Positions 6,391 to 8,378 of a stretch of 8,378 nt of DNA are shown here, one piece after another. The stretch covers positions 1 to 8,378 of the forward strand of contig JAOHCJ010000026.1 of the NCBI GenBank assembly GCA_028095445.1. The letters run 5' to 3'. This DNA comes from Candidatus Pelagibacter sp. GTDB lineage: Bacteria; Pseudomonadota; Alphaproteobacteria; Pelagibacterales; Pelagibacteraceae. Each line of letters starts with the position of its first letter. Within the stretch, counting starts at the first letter, position 1. Position numbers and translations under genes: made by a program. The notes under the pieces were generated by a model, which had not been told where the DNA came from, made no database searches, and saw only the letters and a program-made list of their open reading frames with translations.

Positions 6391-6436
6391 AATTTTATAA
6401 TATCATTATAATTAATAATGAGTAATAAGTATTTTC
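6391..6436. promoter_or_regulatory. Divergent promoter region with AT palindrome
   Basis: The 46 bp between the start codons of rmuC (-) and the MGME1-like gene (+) must hold both promoters unless these lie inside the genes. A perfect inverted repeat TTATAAT-atc-ATTATAA occupies 6395-6411. Its arms contain TATAAT on the + strand (6396-6401) and on the - strand (6410-6405), and a second + strand TATAAT lies at 6407-6412. If these act as -10 elements, the -35 of each promoter would lie across or within the opposite gene, and the rmuC leader would be only a few bases long. Neither gene has a good Shine-Dalgarno here. AT-rich sequence makes such matches cheap, so promoter identity is inferred mainly from the layout. 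Confidence 0.45.
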
Positions 6437-7126
6437 ATGAAGTGGAATAGTAAATTTTCTTACCCAAAATCCATGAGATCAATGATTAGTGGTTCAAGAA
6501 TGTATGCTGTAAATCAAGAAAAATTACCTTCTGTAACTTCAATTTTACAAGCAACTCAAAGTGAAGAAAAAAAAGCCTCACTTGCTAATTGGAAAGCAAG
6601 AGTGGGAACTACTGAAGCAAATAGAATTAAAAATGATGCAAGTAATAGAGGAACATCAATGCATGCATTTTTAGAAAAGTATTTATTAGGTCAATTAAAC
6701 TTAGAGCTATTAGAAGAAGAGGATAATAAATCAAAAAAAATGGCTGATGAAATTATTGAACAAGGCATAAAAAATAAACTAACAGAGATCTGGGGTACAG
6801 AAGCAACATTGTACTACCCAGGAAAATATGCAGGAACTTGTGACGCATGTGGAGTTTATGAGGGCCAAGAAACTATTATTGATTTTAAACAATCTAATAA
6901 ACCCAAAAGAGAAGAGTGGATTGAGGACTATTATCTTCAACTAGGGGCTTATTCATTAGCTCATAACGTTGTATATAACTCAAGAATTACGCAAGGAATT
7001 GTTTTACTTTGTACAGTAGATAATTTATTCCAAGACTTTAGAATTCAAGGCACAAAATTAAAAGAATATCAAAATAAGTTTTTAGAAAAAGTTGAACAGT
7101 TTTATCATCAAAGGAATATGAACTAA
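6437..7126 (+). CDS. MGME1-like PD-(D/E)XK single-strand DNA exonuclease
   Basis: Predicted DNA exonuclease of the RecB-like PD-(D/E)XK superfamily. The 229-residue product has the order seen in mitochondrial MGME1 (a single-strand DNA exonuclease that trims DNA ends in mtDNA maintenance): LPSVTSIL at 30-37, NWKAR at 51-55, RGTSMHAFLE at 71-80, AGTCDACGVYEG at 132-143, IIDFKQSNKPK at 147-157, then DYYLQLGAYS at 164-173. H76, D136, D149 and K151 match in position the catalytic residues I recall for MGME1 (H, D, D-x-K), and Q168/Y172 match the conserved QxxxY. Phage and RecB-type exonucleases share parts of this pattern, so a phage-derived origin is an alternative. ATG 6437 is the first start after an in-frame stop at 6425; nearer ATGs at 6473, 6482 and 6500 are possible but would shorten the region before PSVT. 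The ExoI gene follows after 1 nt, so the two are surely co-transcribed. Confidence 0.82.
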   Translation: MKWNSKFSYPKSMRSMISGSRMYAVNQEKLPSVTSILQATQSEEKKASLANWKARVGTTEANRIKNDASNRGTSMHAFLEKYLLGQLNLELLEEEDNKSKKMADEIIEQGIKNKLTEIWGTEATLYYPGKYAGTCDACGVYEGQETIIDFKQSNKPKREEWIEDYYLQLGAYSLAHNVVYNSRITQGIVLLCTVDNLFQDFRIQGTKLKEYQNKFLEKVEQFYHQRNMN

Positions 7127-7127
7127 T

Positions 7128-8378
7128 ATGAATTTAGCAATATGGGATATAGAGTCTAGCAGTGCTAACACTTCATGGGGAAGTATAATTGAGGTAGGAG
7201 GAATATTAGTTGATCCTAATTTTAAGGAGTTAGATCGTTTTAATTTTAGATGTAGATTGCCTGAAGGAGAAATTCCTCAAGCTATGGCACTGATAGTAAA
7301 CAAAACTAGTGTAGATCTACTCACAAAAGGAAATTTGAGTCATTATCAAATGTTAGGTCAATTAGAGGCAACGTTTAAAAAATGGAGTCCTGCAATTTTT
7401 TTAGGTTGGTCAAATATTGGATTTGATGATGAGATGATTAGAAATGAATTCTTTAGAGGAATTAGATACCCTTATATCACTAATGCAACACCCAACAAAA
7501 GACACGACGGGCTCAATATAGCAAGAGGTGCTCATGCAGTAGATGAGAGTGTTGTAAAAACTGAAATAAATGCAAAAGGAAACGCTGTAATGAAGTTGGA
7601 GTCATTAGCAAGGATGAATGGTTTTGAGTCTTCTGGAGCTCACTCGGCTTTATTTGACGCAGAACTAACTGTTAAAGTTTTAGGTTTAATCAAAAAAAAC
7701 CAACCTCAAACCTGGAATGCATTTTTAAGAACAGCAAATAAAGCAGATACCGAAGTAATAATAAAGAAAGAAAAAATTTTTACTCTAGCAGAGTATCATT
7801 TTGGTAAAAATTATAGATATGTAGTTGCACCACTTCATCCTAAATATTGTATTCATCCAATCTACCAATGGGGGCAAGCTGTAGATCTTAAAGTGGATCC
7901 TATGCCATTATTGAATATGTCTGCTTCGGAACTTAAAATTGCTATCAAGAAACTAAAATTTTTAAAAACAATTCGTTCTAATAAAGCACCAATTATTTTA
8001 GATGCAAGTTATGGGATGCGAGTTGAGCCCTATAGTAATATTGATCCTGATTTGATTAAAGAAAGAGCAAAACTAGTAACTAGTAATGAAAAGTTTTCAC
8101 GAAATATTTTAACAGCATTAAGGGAAAATGCTGAAGAAAAAGCTCAATTTGACTCACAAGAGGATCTTCTTGCAGAAGAAACTATTTATAAAAAATTTAC
8201 TCCTCAAAAAGACACAGCTTTATTTCCCAAATGGCATGCTGCCTCTTGGAAGGATAAATTGATTTTATTGGATAAATTTGAAGATGAAAGAATTGTAAGC
8301 TTTGGAAAAAAAATAATTTATCAAGAATCCCCTGAAACGTTGCCTACAAATATGCTTAAAACAATTAAAAGAGAAATA
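7128..8378 (+). CDS. sbcB: Exodeoxyribonuclease I, 3' end cut by window
   Basis: Predicted 3'-5' single-strand DNA exonuclease of the DEDDh family, acting in recombination, mismatch repair and removal of 3' overhangs. The frame from ATG 7128 stays open for 417 codons to the window edge; the E. coli enzyme has 475 residues, so roughly the last 50-60 may be missing. Visible motifs: Exo I WDIESSS (D7, E9), Exo II GWSNIGFDDEMIRNEFFR (93-110, with D100/D101), and Exo III AHSALFDAELT (H172, D177). The H-to-D spacing of five equals that in E. coli ExoI. Downstream, YVVAPLHPKY (231-240), MPLLNMSASEL and NKAPIILDA (about 285-293) correspond to the SH3-like and helical ExoI parts, which sets it apart from plain DnaQ proteins. 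AAGGA at 7111-7115 lies 12 nt before the ATG. The start is 1 nt after the stop of the MGME1-like gene. An unrelated DEDDh nuclease is unlikely given the C-terminal match. Confidence 0.9.
   Translation, partial: MNLAIWDIESSSANTSWGSIIEVGGILVDPNFKELDRFNFRCRLPEGEIPQAMALIVNKTSVDLLTKGNLSHYQMLGQLEATFKKWSPAIFLGWSNIGFDDEMIRNEFFRGIRYPYITNATPNKRHDGLNIARGAHAVDESVVKTEINAKGNAVMKLESLARMNGFESSGAHSALFDAELTVKVLGLIKKNQPQTWNAFLRTANKADTEVIIKKEKIFTLAEYHFGKNYRYVVAPLHPKYCIHPIYQWGQAVDLKVDPMPLLNMSASELKIAIKKLKFLKTIRSNKAPIILDASYGMRVEPYSNIDPDLIKERAKLVTSNEKFSRNILTALRENAEEKAQFDSQEDLLAEETIYKKFTPQKDTALFPKWHAASWKDKLILLDKFEDERIVSFGKKIIYQESPETLPTNMLKTIKREI

Noticed and set aside
6146..6400. 84-codon frame on the + strand
   Set aside because: Antisense to the N-terminal membrane anchor and coiled coil of rmuC; its Ser/Ala/Leu bias is the mirror of that sequence.
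6418..6450. 10-codon ORF starting at ATG 6418
   Set aside because: Too short, no ribosome binding site, and it overlaps the start of the MGME1-like gene in another frame.

Overview
The window is very AT-rich, tightly packed with genes, and reads as an alphaproteobacterium with a streamlined genome, most like the SAR11 (Pelagibacterales) type. The basis for this is the low GC, intergenic gaps of a few bases, gene overlaps, the alphaproteobacterial hisS-hisZ-hisG order, the short HisG that needs HisZ, and a tRNA-His of the derived alphaproteobacterial kind (no encoded G-1, discriminator A73). The lineage is inferred from these traits; no 16S or marker search was possible.

Left part (1-1795, + strand): the 3' nine tenths of hisD (last step of histidine biosynthesis), then infA (IF-1, TTG start), then tRNA-Phe(GAA) only 6 nt downstream, then a CspA-type cold-shock gene. 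A hairpin at 1901-1916 followed by a T-rich stretch is the likely terminator for this block.

Middle part (1971-5164, + strand): tRNA-His(GTG) lies 3 nt before the start codon of hisS, its own synthetase. hisS overlaps hisZ (a catalytically dead synthetase paralogue), and hisZ is followed 10 nt later by hisG. HisZ and HisG together form ATP phosphoribosyltransferase, the first and feedback-regulated step of the histidine pathway. Histidine synthesis (hisG/hisZ/hisD), tRNA charging (hisS) and the tRNA itself are therefore encoded within about 5 kb.

Right part (5150-8378): a DNA-nuclease neighbourhood. rmuC runs on the - strand and may be followed by a small overlapping ORF of 43 codons for a hydrophobic peptide. 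Divergent from rmuC, across only 46 bp holding an AT-rich palindrome, is a two-gene unit. Its first gene is a PD-(D/E)XK exonuclease that resembles mitochondrial MGME1. Its second, 1 nt later, is an exodeoxyribonuclease I (SbcB-type DEDDh) gene cut by the window end.

The points most worth following up are the MGME1-like/ExoI pair facing rmuC, the tRNA-Phe with altered elbow positions 18 and 55, the tRNA-His lacking G-1 fused almost directly to hisS, and the small ORF behind rmuC. No CRISPR array, insertion sequence, prophage or other mobile element was seen.
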